Source of the DNA: JACTMI01 sp964618415
Lineage (GTDB): Bacteria; Acidobacteriota; Thermoanaerobaculia; Multivoradales; JAGPDF01
Direction: 5' to 3'
NCBI GenBank assembly: GCA_964618415.1
Contig: CAZUAT010000029.1
Coordinates: forward strand, 1 to 37,901
Length of the DNA: 37,901 bases
Part shown: positions 16,872 through 24,059 of the stretch, one piece after another
Layout: each line of letters starts with the position of its first letter
How positions within the stretch are numbered: the first letter of the stretch is position 1
The notes under the pieces: generated by a model
Seen by the model: only the letters and a program-made list of their open reading frames with translations
Databases searched by the model: none
What the model was told of the DNA's origin: nothing
Position numbers and translations under genes: made by a program

Positions 16872-18380
16872 GTGAGCTCGTCAGCCGGCTCACCGCCGCT
16901 CGACGCCCAGCCGTCCGCGGAGGGGACGTCACGCGGCCTGCTGCGCTCGGGCAGCGCGGCCACCCTGGCCAATCTCGTTCGGACGCTGGCGCTGCTGATC
17001 ACGCATCTGGTGGTGCGGCGGTTCGTGCCGCCCGAGGAGTGGGCCGTCTGGAACTGGCTGGAAGCGGTCTTCCTCGTCCTCGCCACGCTGCGCGACGCCG
17101 GTTTCCCCAGTCACGCCGTGCGGCTGCGCCCGATGCCGCTCGGCAACCTGCTGCGCTCCGAGCTCGCGCTCGGCCTGCTGCTCGCGGGCGGCCTCGGCTT
17201 TTTCGCCCCCCATCTGGCCGGCCTGATGGCCGATCCGCACCCGGCGCTCGCCCAGGCACTGCGAGTCCTCGCCGTGGCGTTCGTCATCGAGGGCCTCGGG
17301 GCAGTGGCGCTCTCCTGGTTCGAAGCCCGGCTGCAGATCGAGCGCACGCTGGGTGTCGAGATGCTGCGCACCGCCACGTACTGCGTTGTGGTCCTCGCCG
17401 CAGCTGCGCACGGCTGGGGCTTCTGGTCGTTCGTCGCGGCCCAGAGCGCCGCTCAGATCCTGTTCGCCCTCGGGCTGTGGCACCGCGCGCGCGGTGCCAT
17501 CGAACTGCACCTGGTCCCCGGAGCCACGGCGCGGCTCCTCGTCGAGAGTCTGCCGGTCGGCAGCGTCTGGCTGCTGGCAGGGGCGGTGACCTATGCCGAT
17601 CCGTTCATCGTCGGTCGCCTCTTCTCCCGCGAGCAGCTGGGCCTCTATGCGGCGGCCTACTTTCTCGCCTTCTTCGTCTTCCGGATCCTGCAGCTGCCGT
17701 TCGGCCGCAGCCTCTACCCCGCCTTCATCGCGTTCCGCGAACGGCCCGACGAGCAGTTCCGCGCCTTCCGGCTCGGCACGCTCGCCTTCGTGGCGCTCGA
17801 GGTCCCGGCGGCGATGGTGCTGGCGCTCAACGCGGAGTTCGTGGTCGGGCTGGTGTTCGGCGACGGCTACGCCGGCGCGGCGCCGTACTTGCGGCTGCTC
17901 GCCTTCGCGCCGCTCGCCGATCCGCTCGGCCGGTTCGGCGGCGAACTGCTGATCGCGCGTCACCGCGACCGCCCGCGCATCCTGTCGCTGGTGCTGCACC
18001 TGGTGGCTCTGGTCGGCGGCGGCGTGCTGCTGTCGCGTGCCCTCGGCAGTCCCTTCGGGATGGCGTGGGCGAACTTCCTGCCGCTCGGCGCACCGGTGAT
18101 CCTGATCGGGTTGTGGCGCGAAGGCGGCGGCACGGCGCTGCTGCGTCTGGCCCGCGAGCTGGTCGAGGTCTACCTGGTGCCGGTGGTGCCGTTCGCGGCG
18201 GTCGCTCTCGCCACCGGCGGGTGGACGGCCGGCAGCCGTCCCGCTCTGCGCTTCGGACTCTCGGCGCTGGCTGCCCTGCTCACCCTGGCCTGGACCTGGT
18301 GGCGGCATCGGCGCGAACTGGCGGACTTCTTCTCGCGGCGGCCCGCCGTCGGACTCGCCGAGGGCCCGCTGGCGACCTGA
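16872..18380 (+). CDS. Wzx-like oligosaccharide flippase (MOP superfamily)
   Basis: 502-residue membrane protein with about 12-14 hydrophobic segments. An N-terminal soluble stretch is followed by LLRSGSAATLANLVRTLALL, typical of the first helix of polysaccharide-export flippases, then VVRRFVPPEEWAVWNWLEA. Later segments such as YADPFIVGRLFSREQLGLYA and FGDGYAGAAPYLRLLAFAP match the usual Wzx pattern. It would move lipid-linked glycan across the cytoplasmic membrane. The start is GTG at 16872, four bases after the GT-C stop, and GGGGAG of the upstream gene's end serves as ribosome binding site. It ends 25 bases from the convergent methyltransferase gene with no obvious terminator. Family assignment is strong; the glycan is unknown. 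Confidence 0.88.
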   Translation: MSSSAGSPPLDAQPSAEGTSRGLLRSGSAATLANLVRTLALLITHLVVRRFVPPEEWAVWNWLEAVFLVLATLRDAGFPSHAVRLRPMPLGNLLRSELALGLLLAGGLGFFAPHLAGLMADPHPALAQALRVLAVAFVIEGLGAVALSWFEARLQIERTLGVEMLRTATYCVVVLAAAAHGWGFWSFVAAQSAAQILFALGLWHRARGAIELHLVPGATARLLVESLPVGSVWLLAGAVTYADPFIVGRLFSREQLGLYAAAYFLAFFVFRILQLPFGRSLYPAFIAFRERPDEQFRAFRLGTLAFVALEVPAAMVLALNAEFVVGLVFGDGYAGAAPYLRLLAFAPLADPLGRFGGELLIARHRDRPRILSLVLHLVALVGGGVLLSRALGSPFGMAWANFLPLGAPVILIGLWREGGGTALLRLARELVEVYLVPVVPFAAVALATGGWTAGSRPALRFGLSALAALLTLAWTWWRHRRELADFFSRRPAVGLAEGPLAT

Positions 18381-18405
18381 CTGGCCGCGCCCCCGTGCGA
18401 CGCGC

Positions 18406-19356
18406 TCAGTAGCGCTGATCGACGGGCGGCAGACGACGTGGCAGGCGGTGGACCAGCCACGATCGCAGCCGCTTCCACCGCCTCCAGATGCGGTCGAGCA
18501 CCGGGCGACGATCGAGCGTCGCCTCGAATCGCTCCACGCGCGTGCCGCCGCGGGCGCGCCCGGCCTGCGCCGCGGCGTCCATGCGCTCGTCGGCCTCGTT
18601 GCTCCAGAACCGCTGGTAGTAGCTCTGCTGCGGGATCACGCCGCGCCCGGCCTCCGGCGTGCGGGTCGCAGCGAAGAAGAGCGACACCTGGCTGCGCCCG
18701 AACCCGCCGTACGACAGGTGATCGAGCGAGCCCGGCGTGTAGCGCCGGATCTTCCAGGGTGGCGATTCGAAACACGACCGGTACCAGTGAGGCTCGAACT
18801 CGAACCACCAGGCCGCGTCGATGGTGTAGCCGTTGGCCGACCAGTAGTCGTGAAACAGGGTCGGCGAAAACATCACGAAACCATGATCGACGTGGTTGTG
18901 CGACGGCGCCTGTCCGTGCACGACGCGCCCGCCAGGCGCCAGCAGGTCGTGCATGTTGAGCAGCACGTTGGGCAGGTGGAAGACGTGCTGAATGGTTCCC
19001 GACTCGAGAACACAGTCGTAGCGGCCGTGCCAGTCGGTGGGCACCGGCTGGTTGAGATCCCACACTAGGTCGGGCTTCTCCCAGTCGGAGTAATCGAGCG
19101 TGACCACGTCGTCGAAACCCAGCCGTCGGAAGAACGAGACGTCGGACATGCAGCCCAGGGCGGCCAGCCGCGGGTCGTGAGAGAGCTCGACGCGCTCGAG
19201 CGGCGCCAGCTCCACCCCCTGCTCGCGCGCCCAGCGGCTCAGCTGCGCGTCGGTGGCAAAGACCGACATGCGTCCGAGCTCGAGGACCGAGCCGGAGAAC
19301 GGACGGCGCTTCGCCTCGTCGATCAGCAGCCGGATGCTGCCACGCGGCAACCCCAT
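18406..19356 (-). CDS. Class I SAM-dependent methyltransferase-like protein (paralog 1)
   Basis: 316 residues. The start ATG at 19356 gives MGLPRGSIRLLIDEAKRRPF, which aligns with VGIPRPVARMLMEEGRQRPF of the paralog encoded at 20307-21191 and so fixes both starts. SVLELGRMSVF is a degenerate motif I, then GFDDVVTLDYSDWEKPDLVW, then YDCVLESGTIQHVF and DLLAPGGRVVHGQAP. An HGFVMFSPTLFHDYWSANGY stretch is characteristic of methyltransferases found in polysaccharide loci. The C-terminus is strongly basic with Trp and Pro and ends in LPRRLPPVDQRY, similar to the paralog tail. The gene begins one base after the stop of the epimerase gene, so the two are probably co-translated. Methylation of a nucleotide sugar or glycan is inferred from context. 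Confidence 0.8.
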   Translation of the reverse strand: MGLPRGSIRLLIDEAKRRPFSGSVLELGRMSVFATDAQLSRWAREQGVELAPLERVELSHDPRLAALGCMSDVSFFRRLGFDDVVTLDYSDWEKPDLVWDLNQPVPTDWHGRYDCVLESGTIQHVFHLPNVLLNMHDLLAPGGRVVHGQAPSHNHVDHGFVMFSPTLFHDYWSANGYTIDAAWWFEFEPHWYRSCFESPPWKIRRYTPGSLDHLSYGGFGRSQVSLFFAATRTPEAGRGVIPQQSYYQRFWSNEADERMDAAAQAGRARGGTRVERFEATLDRRPVLDRIWRRWKRLRSWLVHRLPRRLPPVDQRY

Positions 19357-19357
19357 C

Positions 19358-20257
19358 TCAGTCGCCGCTCCCGCGATGCGCGCGGTACCAGTCGATCGTT
19401 TCGGCGAGGCCGCTGTCGAGATGGATCTCCGGCCGCCAGCCGGTGCGCACGTAGGTCGCCTCGACGTCGGCGCGGCGCACCGCCTCGCCCGGTCGATCGG
19501 GCAGCGCCCCGACCACCGGCGGCGGGCTGCCGATGTTGCGGCAGATCCGCTCCACGACATCGCGAACCGTCACCAGCTCGCCGGAGCCGAGGTCGAACGT
19601 GCCCCCTTCGAGACCGGCTGCCCGGCTGAGTGCCACCAGGCCGCGCGCGACGTCCCCGGCGTGAATCCAGTCGACCGGACGGCTGCCCGACGAGATATGC
19701 GGCGGGTGGCCGTCCAGCGCCGCCAGGATCGAGGCCGGGATGACTTTCGCGCGGTCGCGCTGCTGCGGTCCGTAGACCATGAAGATGCGCGCCGTGACCA
19801 CCGGCGCCTGGTAGGCGAAGCGAAAGAAGTCGGCGTAGAGCGCGGCGGCCGCTTTGGCGGCGGCATACGGCGAAGGCGGTGCCGTGCCGGCCAGCGGCTC
19901 CTCCATCGAACCGGCCAGGACGATCCGGCGGCAGCCCACCCGCGTTGCGGCGCTGAGCAGGTGCACGGTCGAGGAGAGGTTGGCGCGAAAAGTCGGCAGG
20001 ACGAGATCGAGTTCGCGCCGTCCCGAGACGAAGCTGGCGAGGTGGAAGACCACTTCCGGTCGATCGTCGGCCAGCGCCGCCTCGACCGCCGTCGAGTCCT
20101 CCAGGTCGGCCCGATACCAGCGTTCGGCCGTCAGCCCCGGCAGGCGGGGCCCGCGCGAGAGCACCGCGACCTCGGCCCCCTCGGCGGCGAGGCGGGCGAG
20201 CAGGTGACGCCCGATGAAACCCGTGGCGCCCGTGACCAGACAGCGGATCCCTTGCAT
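19358..20257 (-). CDS. NAD-dependent nucleotide-sugar epimerase/dehydratase (extended SDR)
   Basis: 299 residues with the SDR Rossmann motif TGATGFIGRHL (Gly10, Gly13, Gly16) and an active-site set Ser117 (AGSMEEP), Tyr131 and Lys135 (SPYAAAK). VDWIHAGDVARGL and TFDLGSGELVTVRDV are typical extended-SDR substrate-side motifs. The start ATG at 20257 gives MQGIRCLVTG, putting the Gly motif where expected, and TAGGCT lies eight bases upstream. It sits between two paralogous methyltransferases, 4 kb from a glucose-1-phosphate cytidylyltransferase. That makes a CDP-sugar dehydratase, epimerase or reductase possible, but the sequence alone does not fix the substrate or reaction. Confidence 0.85.
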   Translation of the reverse strand: MQGIRCLVTGATGFIGRHLLARLAAEGAEVAVLSRGPRLPGLTAERWYRADLEDSTAVEAALADDRPEVVFHLASFVSGRRELDLVLPTFRANLSSTVHLLSAATRVGCRRIVLAGSMEEPLAGTAPPSPYAAAKAAAALYADFFRFAYQAPVVTARIFMVYGPQQRDRAKVIPASILAALDGHPPHISSGSRPVDWIHAGDVARGLVALSRAAGLEGGTFDLGSGELVTVRDVVERICRNIGSPPPVVGALPDRPGEAVRRADVEATYVRTGWRPEIHLDSGLAETIDWYRAHRGSGD

Positions 20258-20265
20258 GCGCCGCG

Positions 20266-20271
20266 AGCCTA
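20266..20271 (-). promoter_or_regulatory. Candidate -10 element before the epimerase gene
   Basis: Minus-strand TAGGCT preceded by CGA, eight bases before the ATG at 20257, in the 49-base gap after the upstream methyltransferase. The nine-base string CGATAGGCT is identical to that before the cytidylyltransferase gene at 23225. Confidence 0.45.
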
Positions 20272-20306
20272 TCGCGGCGCAGGTCCCCGAGCCGACCGAC
20301 CTCGGC

Positions 20307-21191
20307 TCAGTAGCGGGCGGCGCGCGGCGGCAAAGGACGGGGCAACAGCCGGCGCAGCCGTCGAGTCCAGCGCTTGATCGCCAGCGGCAGCGGCCTGCGC
20401 GTCGGCGACCCGGTCGCCGGCGCCGGGTCGACCTCGGCGTACATGCGCTGGTAGCTGCCCTGCACCGGCAGCGTGTCCATTCCGGCTCCCGGCAGGCGCG
20501 TAGCGACCGCCCAGACCGCGGCGGATCGTCCGCCGAGGCCCTCCCAGCGCAGGTGATCGAGAGCTCCCGGGCGATAGCGGTAGACGTCCCAGACGGGCGG
20601 CACGAAGCGCCCGTCGTGCCAGAGCGGCTCATACAGGCAGACCTGCAGCTCCTCGAGCCGCCAGCCATTGGCCGGATAGAGATCCGCATACAGAGTCGGT
20701 GAAACCATCCAGAAGCCGATGTCCAGGTTGCCGCTCGACGGGTCCGTCCCGTGGATCACCCGCCCACCCTCGCGCAGCAGCGCGGCGAGATTGCGGAATG
20801 CCTGTCGCTGGTCGAACAGGTGAACGAGCGATCCCGGGTCGAGCACCACGTCGTAGCGACCGCGGAGCTCGTCCGGGATCGGCAGATTGAAGTCGAACTG
20901 CCAGGTCGGAGACTCCGCCGGGAACAGGTCGCAGCTCTCGACCTCGTCGAAGCCCAGCGCCCGGAAGAAGGTCTCGTCGGACAGGCAGCCGAGGCGGGCG
21001 AGCGCCGAGTCGTGCGAGAGGCGGACCTCGACGTCGCGACGCAGGGGGAAGCGGTCCCGGCGCGCCCAATGGTCGAGTTCGTCCCAGGTCAGGTAGACCG
21101 AGCCACGGCCGAGTTGCAGCAGCCGCCCCGCAAAGGGGCGCTGCCGCCCCTCCTCCATCAGCATGCGGGCGACCGGCCTCGGAATTCCCAC
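20307..21191 (-). CDS. Class I SAM-dependent methyltransferase-like protein (paralog 2)
   Basis: 294 residues, clearly related to the protein encoded at 18406-19356: RQRPFAGRLLQLGRGSVY, HDSALARLGCLSDETFFRAL, GRYDVVLDPGSLVHLF and LLREGGRVIHGTDP follow the same order. The GTG at 21191 is chosen because the following residues align with the paralog's ATG start and because TAGAAT lies ten bases upstream. The motif I glycines are sparse (LQLGRGS), so SAM binding should be verified. The tail is Arg/Leu/Pro-rich and ends RPLPPRAARY, like the paralog's, possibly for membrane or partner contact. It is divergently transcribed from the glycosyltransferase gene at 21231. Substrate unknown; probably a sugar of the glycan made by this cluster. 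Confidence 0.78.
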   Translation of the reverse strand: MGIPRPVARMLMEEGRQRPFAGRLLQLGRGSVYLTWDELDHWARRDRFPLRRDVEVRLSHDSALARLGCLSDETFFRALGFDEVESCDLFPAESPTWQFDFNLPIPDELRGRYDVVLDPGSLVHLFDQRQAFRNLAALLREGGRVIHGTDPSSGNLDIGFWMVSPTLYADLYPANGWRLEELQVCLYEPLWHDGRFVPPVWDVYRYRPGALDHLRWEGLGGRSAAVWAVATRLPGAGMDTLPVQGSYQRMYAEVDPAPATGSPTRRPLPLAIKRWTRRLRRLLPRPLPPRAARY

Positions 21192-21201
21192 GCGAGCGGC
21201 G

Positions 21202-21207
21202 ATTCTA
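21202..21207 (-). promoter_or_regulatory. Candidate -10 element for methyltransferase paralog 2
   Basis: Minus-strand TAGAAT, one change from the TATAAT consensus, ends ten bases before the GTG at 21191. It lies eight bases from the oppositely directed -10 candidate at 21216-21221 in a 39-base divergent spacer. Confidence 0.5.
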
Positions 21208-21215
21208 CGCTGTGA

Positions 21216-21221
21216 TACCTT
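21216..21221 (+). promoter_or_regulatory. Candidate extended -10 element for the glycosyltransferase operon
   Basis: TACCTT preceded by TGA, an extended -10 (TGnTAnnnT), nine bases before the ATG at 21231. There is no room for a normal leader with a ribosome binding site, so a leaderless mRNA is likely. Confidence 0.5.
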
Positions 21222-21230
21222 GCCGGCCGC

Positions 21231-22433
21231 ATGCCCCGGGCCTTTCTCGCGAGCCGCGCTCGCCGCGCGCTGGGTCGCATCGCGCGTCGACTGCGGCGGC
21301 TCGACGAGCGGGTCGCGCTGCTCGAGCCGGTCGGCGATCCGATCGGCAACCTGCTCTTCTCCTACGTCATCGACCCGTTCTTCGCCGCCTCCGAGGACCG
21401 GATCTCGTGGTCCCACACCCAGGACTGGGAGGCGTGGACGATGGCCGACGTCTGGCGTCGCCTCGGCTTCCGGGTCGAAGTGATCCACTGGACGAACCGC
21501 AACTACCGGCCGACCCGACCATTCGACCTGTTCGTCGACGTGCGGCTGAACCTGGAGCGGCTGGCCGATCAGGTCGGGCCGGGCTGCCTCACGGTACTGC
21601 ACGCGGAGACCGCCCACTGGAAGGTCAACAACGAGGCGCAGCTGCGCCGCATCGCCGAGCTCGAAACGCGGCGCGGCATTCACCTGACGCGGCGTCGGCT
21701 GGTCGAGCAGAACCGGGCGATCGAACTGGCCGACTGCGCCACCGTGCTCGGCAACGAATGGACCCTGGCGAGCTATCGCCCGTTCGGCAAGCCGCTCTTC
21801 CGGGTACCGATCTCCAACGCCTTCACTTATCCGTCGCCCGCCGACCGGAAGTTCGACCCGCTGCGGGGCCGCTTCCTCTGGTTCGGCGGCGTCGGCTTCG
21901 TCCACAAGGGGCTCGACCTCGTGCTCGAGGCGGTGGCGGGCCAGGACGGACTGCATCTCGACGTCGCCGCGCCGCTCGATCGCGAACCCGACTTCGCCGC
22001 CGCGTTCCGCGCCGAGCTGCGCAGCGCCAATGTCCACACGCACGGGTGGGTCGACGTCGCATCACCCCGCTTCGACCGCATCGCGGCGGCCAACCTCGGA
22101 ATGGTCTTCCCGTCCTGCTCGGAGGGCGGCGGCGGCAGCGCCATCACTGCGATGCACGCCGGGCTGATCCCCGTGCTGACCTTCGAGACGAGCGTCGACC
22201 TGACCCCCGAACGCGGAATCCTGCTGGCCGATGCCCGGGTCGAAACCATACGCGCCGCGCTGCGCGAGCTGTCGGCGCGCCCCGCCGACGAGCTGCGCAA
22301 TCTGGCGATGAGCGCCTGGACCTACGCGCGCGAACATCACACTCGCGAGGCGTTCCGGCGCAATTACCGCGCCACGGCGCTCGCCATTCTCGAGCGCTTC
22401 CGCCCGGAGCTGCGCGCGCGGGTGGCGGCGTGA
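21231..22433 (+). CDS. Glycosyltransferase, GT-B fold, group-1-like
   Basis: 400-residue cytoplasmic enzyme. A strongly basic, amphipathic N-terminus (about residues 1-30, rich in Arg and Ala) suggests membrane surface association. The C-terminal half has GRFLWFGGVGFVHKGLDLVL, VHTHGWVDVASPRF and FPSCSEGGGGSAITAMHAGL. The last is where GT4 enzymes carry E-x7-E; here only the first Glu is kept and the second position is Thr, so the fold is recognised but the donor-binding pattern is unusual. It overlaps the LmbE-like gene as GTGA, so the two products may act in sequence on one sugar. Start ATG at 21231 with a -10 candidate directly upstream. Donor and acceptor unknown. Confidence 0.8.
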   Translation: MPRAFLASRARRALGRIARRLRRLDERVALLEPVGDPIGNLLFSYVIDPFFAASEDRISWSHTQDWEAWTMADVWRRLGFRVEVIHWTNRNYRPTRPFDLFVDVRLNLERLADQVGPGCLTVLHAETAHWKVNNEAQLRRIAELETRRGIHLTRRRLVEQNRAIELADCATVLGNEWTLASYRPFGKPLFRVPISNAFTYPSPADRKFDPLRGRFLWFGGVGFVHKGLDLVLEAVAGQDGLHLDVAAPLDREPDFAAAFRAELRSANVHTHGWVDVASPRFDRIAAANLGMVFPSCSEGGGGSAITAMHAGLIPVLTFETSVDLTPERGILLADARVETIRAALRELSARPADELRNLAMSAWTYAREHHTREAFRRNYRATALAILERFRPELRARVAA

Positions 22434-23215
22434 GCGCCGGCCCGGCGGGCGGGCGGCAGTGGGACCTGATCGTCCTCTCCCCGCACCTCGACGACGCGAT
22501 CCTCTCGTGCGGCGGCCGGCTCGCCGCAGTGGCCGAGGCGGGAGGGCGAAGCCTGATCGTGACTCCACTGGCGGGCGACGAGCCTTCGACCGCCCCCGAT
22601 TCACTGGCGGCGCGCCTGCGTGCCGCCTGGCAGTTGCCCGCAGGCGGCGTCGTCGCTGCCCGGCGCGCCGAGGATCGGGCCGCAGCCGACACGCTCGGAG
22701 CGGAGGTCGAGCACTGGCCGTTCCTCGAGGCGCTCTACCGGCACGGAGCCGACGGTTTGCCGCTCTACCCGCGGGTCGAGCTGCTCTACGGCGAGCCGGC
22801 CCCCGAGGACGCCCCGCTCATCGCCCAGCTGGCGGAGCGGATCGCCGCCCTGCCGTCGACCCGCCTGCTGCTCGCTCCGCTCACGGTCGGCGGACACATC
22901 GACCACCGCCTGGTGCGGCGCGCGGCCGAGTCGTCCGGACGCACATTCGCCTGCTACGAGGAGTTCCCGTACTCAGAGTGGAAGTGGTTTGCGGTGCGAC
23001 GGGCCCTGGAGCGGCGCACGACCTGGCGAGCCGAGGTGCAGCCGCTGTCGCGCCATCACCTGGAGCGCAAGGAGGCGGCGATCCTCGCCTACCAGTCCCA
23101 GGTGCCAAGCCTGTTCCGCACCGCCGGCCGCCTCGGCCGGCAGCTGCGCCGGCATGCGCGGCGGAGCGGCGGCGAACGGATCTGGTGGCGGCGGGACTCG
23201 GCGCCGCCGCGATAG
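22430..23215 (+). CDS. LmbE/PIG-L family zinc-dependent de-N-acetylase
   Basis: 261 residues. The N-terminal motif SPHLDDAILSCGG (His19, Asp21, Asp22) is the P-H-x-D-D metal-binding signature of the family. The downstream GGHIDHRLV supplies further His ligand candidates. Family members remove acetyl groups from GlcNAc-type sugars on lipids, inositol or malate. The start GTG at 22430 overlaps the glycosyltransferase stop as GTGA, which points to deacetylation of a sugar handled by that enzyme. The C-terminus is very basic (GRLGRQLRRHARRSGGERI), again suggesting contact with membrane or an anionic substrate. The TAG stop forms the first three bases of a -10 candidate for the next gene. Confidence 0.87.
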   Translation: MSAGPAGGRQWDLIVLSPHLDDAILSCGGRLAAVAEAGGRSLIVTPLAGDEPSTAPDSLAARLRAAWQLPAGGVVAARRAEDRAAADTLGAEVEHWPFLEALYRHGADGLPLYPRVELLYGEPAPEDAPLIAQLAERIAALPSTRLLLAPLTVGGHIDHRLVRRAAESSGRTFACYEEFPYSEWKWFAVRRALERRTTWRAEVQPLSRHHLERKEAAILAYQSQVPSLFRTAGRLGRQLRRHARRSGGERIWWRRDSAPPR

Positions 23216-23218
23216 GCT
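23213..23218 (+). promoter_or_regulatory. Candidate -10 element before the cytidylyltransferase gene
   Basis: TAGGCT preceded by CGA, six bases before the ATG at 23225. Its first three bases are the stop codon of the LmbE-like gene, so part of the match may be coincidental, but the identical nine-base string also precedes the epimerase gene at the same kind of distance. Confidence 0.4.
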
Positions 23219-23224
23219 TGCCCC

Positions 23225-24040
23225 ATGTCCGATCCGTTGCCGCCGATCCACGAGCTGCCGGTCGTCATCCTGTGCGGCGGCCAGGGCACCCGCCTCCGGG
23301 AACACACCGAGAACCTGCCCAAGCCGATGGTCGAGATCGGCGATCAGCCGATCCTCTGGCACATCCTGAAGATCTATGGCGTCCACGGACTGCGCCGATT
23401 CGTCCTCTGTCTCGGCTACAAGGGCTGGGCGATCAAGCAGTACTTCCTGCGGCTGCACGAGCTGCGGCGGGACTTCACCGTTTCGATGCGGGGGGACCCC
23501 CCGCAGGTGCGCTACCTCAACGAGGTAGGACGGGAAGACTGGGAGGTCACGTGCGCCGAGACCGGAGCCGACTCGGGCACCGGCGGCCGGCTGAAGCTGG
23601 TGGAGCGCTACGTCGACAGCCAGACCTTCCTCTTCACCTACGGCGATGCCGTCGGCGACGTCGACATCCGGGCCCTGCTGGCGTTCCACCGCGCGCAGGG
23701 TCGCATCGCCACGGTGACCGGCGTGCACCCCACGTCGCGCTACGGCGAGATGAAGTTCGACGGCGGGCGGGTGACCGAGTTCAACGAGAAGCCAACGGTG
23801 GCCGACGGAATCGTCTCGGGCGGCTTCTTCGTCTTCGAGCGGGAGGTCTTCGACTATCTCGGGACCGACCCCGGCGTCTTCCTCGAACTCGAACCGCTGC
23901 AGAAACTGGCGCGCGACGGGCAGCTGTCGGTCTACGTCCACGAGGGCTTCTGGCATCCGATGGACACCTACCGCGACTGGCAGCACCTCAACGGCGTCTG
24001 GCGCAGCGGCAAGGCACCCTGGAAGCGCTGGGCCGACTGA
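23225..24040 (+). CDS. rfbF: Glucose-1-phosphate cytidylyltransferase
   Basis: Nucleotidyltransferase of 271 residues that makes CDP-glucose from glucose-1-phosphate and CTP, the entry step to CDP-3,6-dideoxyhexoses and related O-antigen sugars. The signature VVILCGGQGTRLREHTE (about residues 13-29) with LPKPMVEIGDQPILWHILK is RfbF-type. FLFTYGDAVGDVD, TGVHPTSRYGEMKFD and FNEKP..DGIVSGGFFVFE follow in the family order. Length is slightly above the usual 257 or so. No CDP-glucose 4,6-dehydratase (RfbG) is obvious inside the window, though the extended SDR at 19358-20257 is a candidate partner in the same pathway. It is the last gene of the plus-strand operon and ends 19 bases from the convergent peptidase gene. 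Confidence 0.92.
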   Translation: MSDPLPPIHELPVVILCGGQGTRLREHTENLPKPMVEIGDQPILWHILKIYGVHGLRRFVLCLGYKGWAIKQYFLRLHELRRDFTVSMRGDPPQVRYLNEVGREDWEVTCAETGADSGTGGRLKLVERYVDSQTFLFTYGDAVGDVDIRALLAFHRAQGRIATVTGVHPTSRYGEMKFDGGRVTEFNEKPTVADGIVSGGFFVFEREVFDYLGTDPGVFLELEPLQKLARDGQLSVYVHEGFWHPMDTYRDWQHLNGVWRSGKAPWKRWAD

Positions 24041-24059
24041 CGGACCGCGGCCGGCCGGC

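Noticed and set aside
18381..18405. Terminator between the convergent flippase and methyltransferase genes
   Set aside because: The 25 bases show no stable stem followed by a T run.
21231..23215. Bacillithiol- or mycothiol-type BshA/BshB (MshA/MshB) pair
   Set aside because: The deacetylase fits, but the glycosyltransferase lacks the normal E-x7-E pattern and sits in a polysaccharide cluster, so a thiol cofactor pathway is not supported.
24041..24059. GC-rich palindrome between convergent genes as a bidirectional terminator
   Set aside because: Only a short GGCCGGCC self-complement is present, with no T or A tract on either side.
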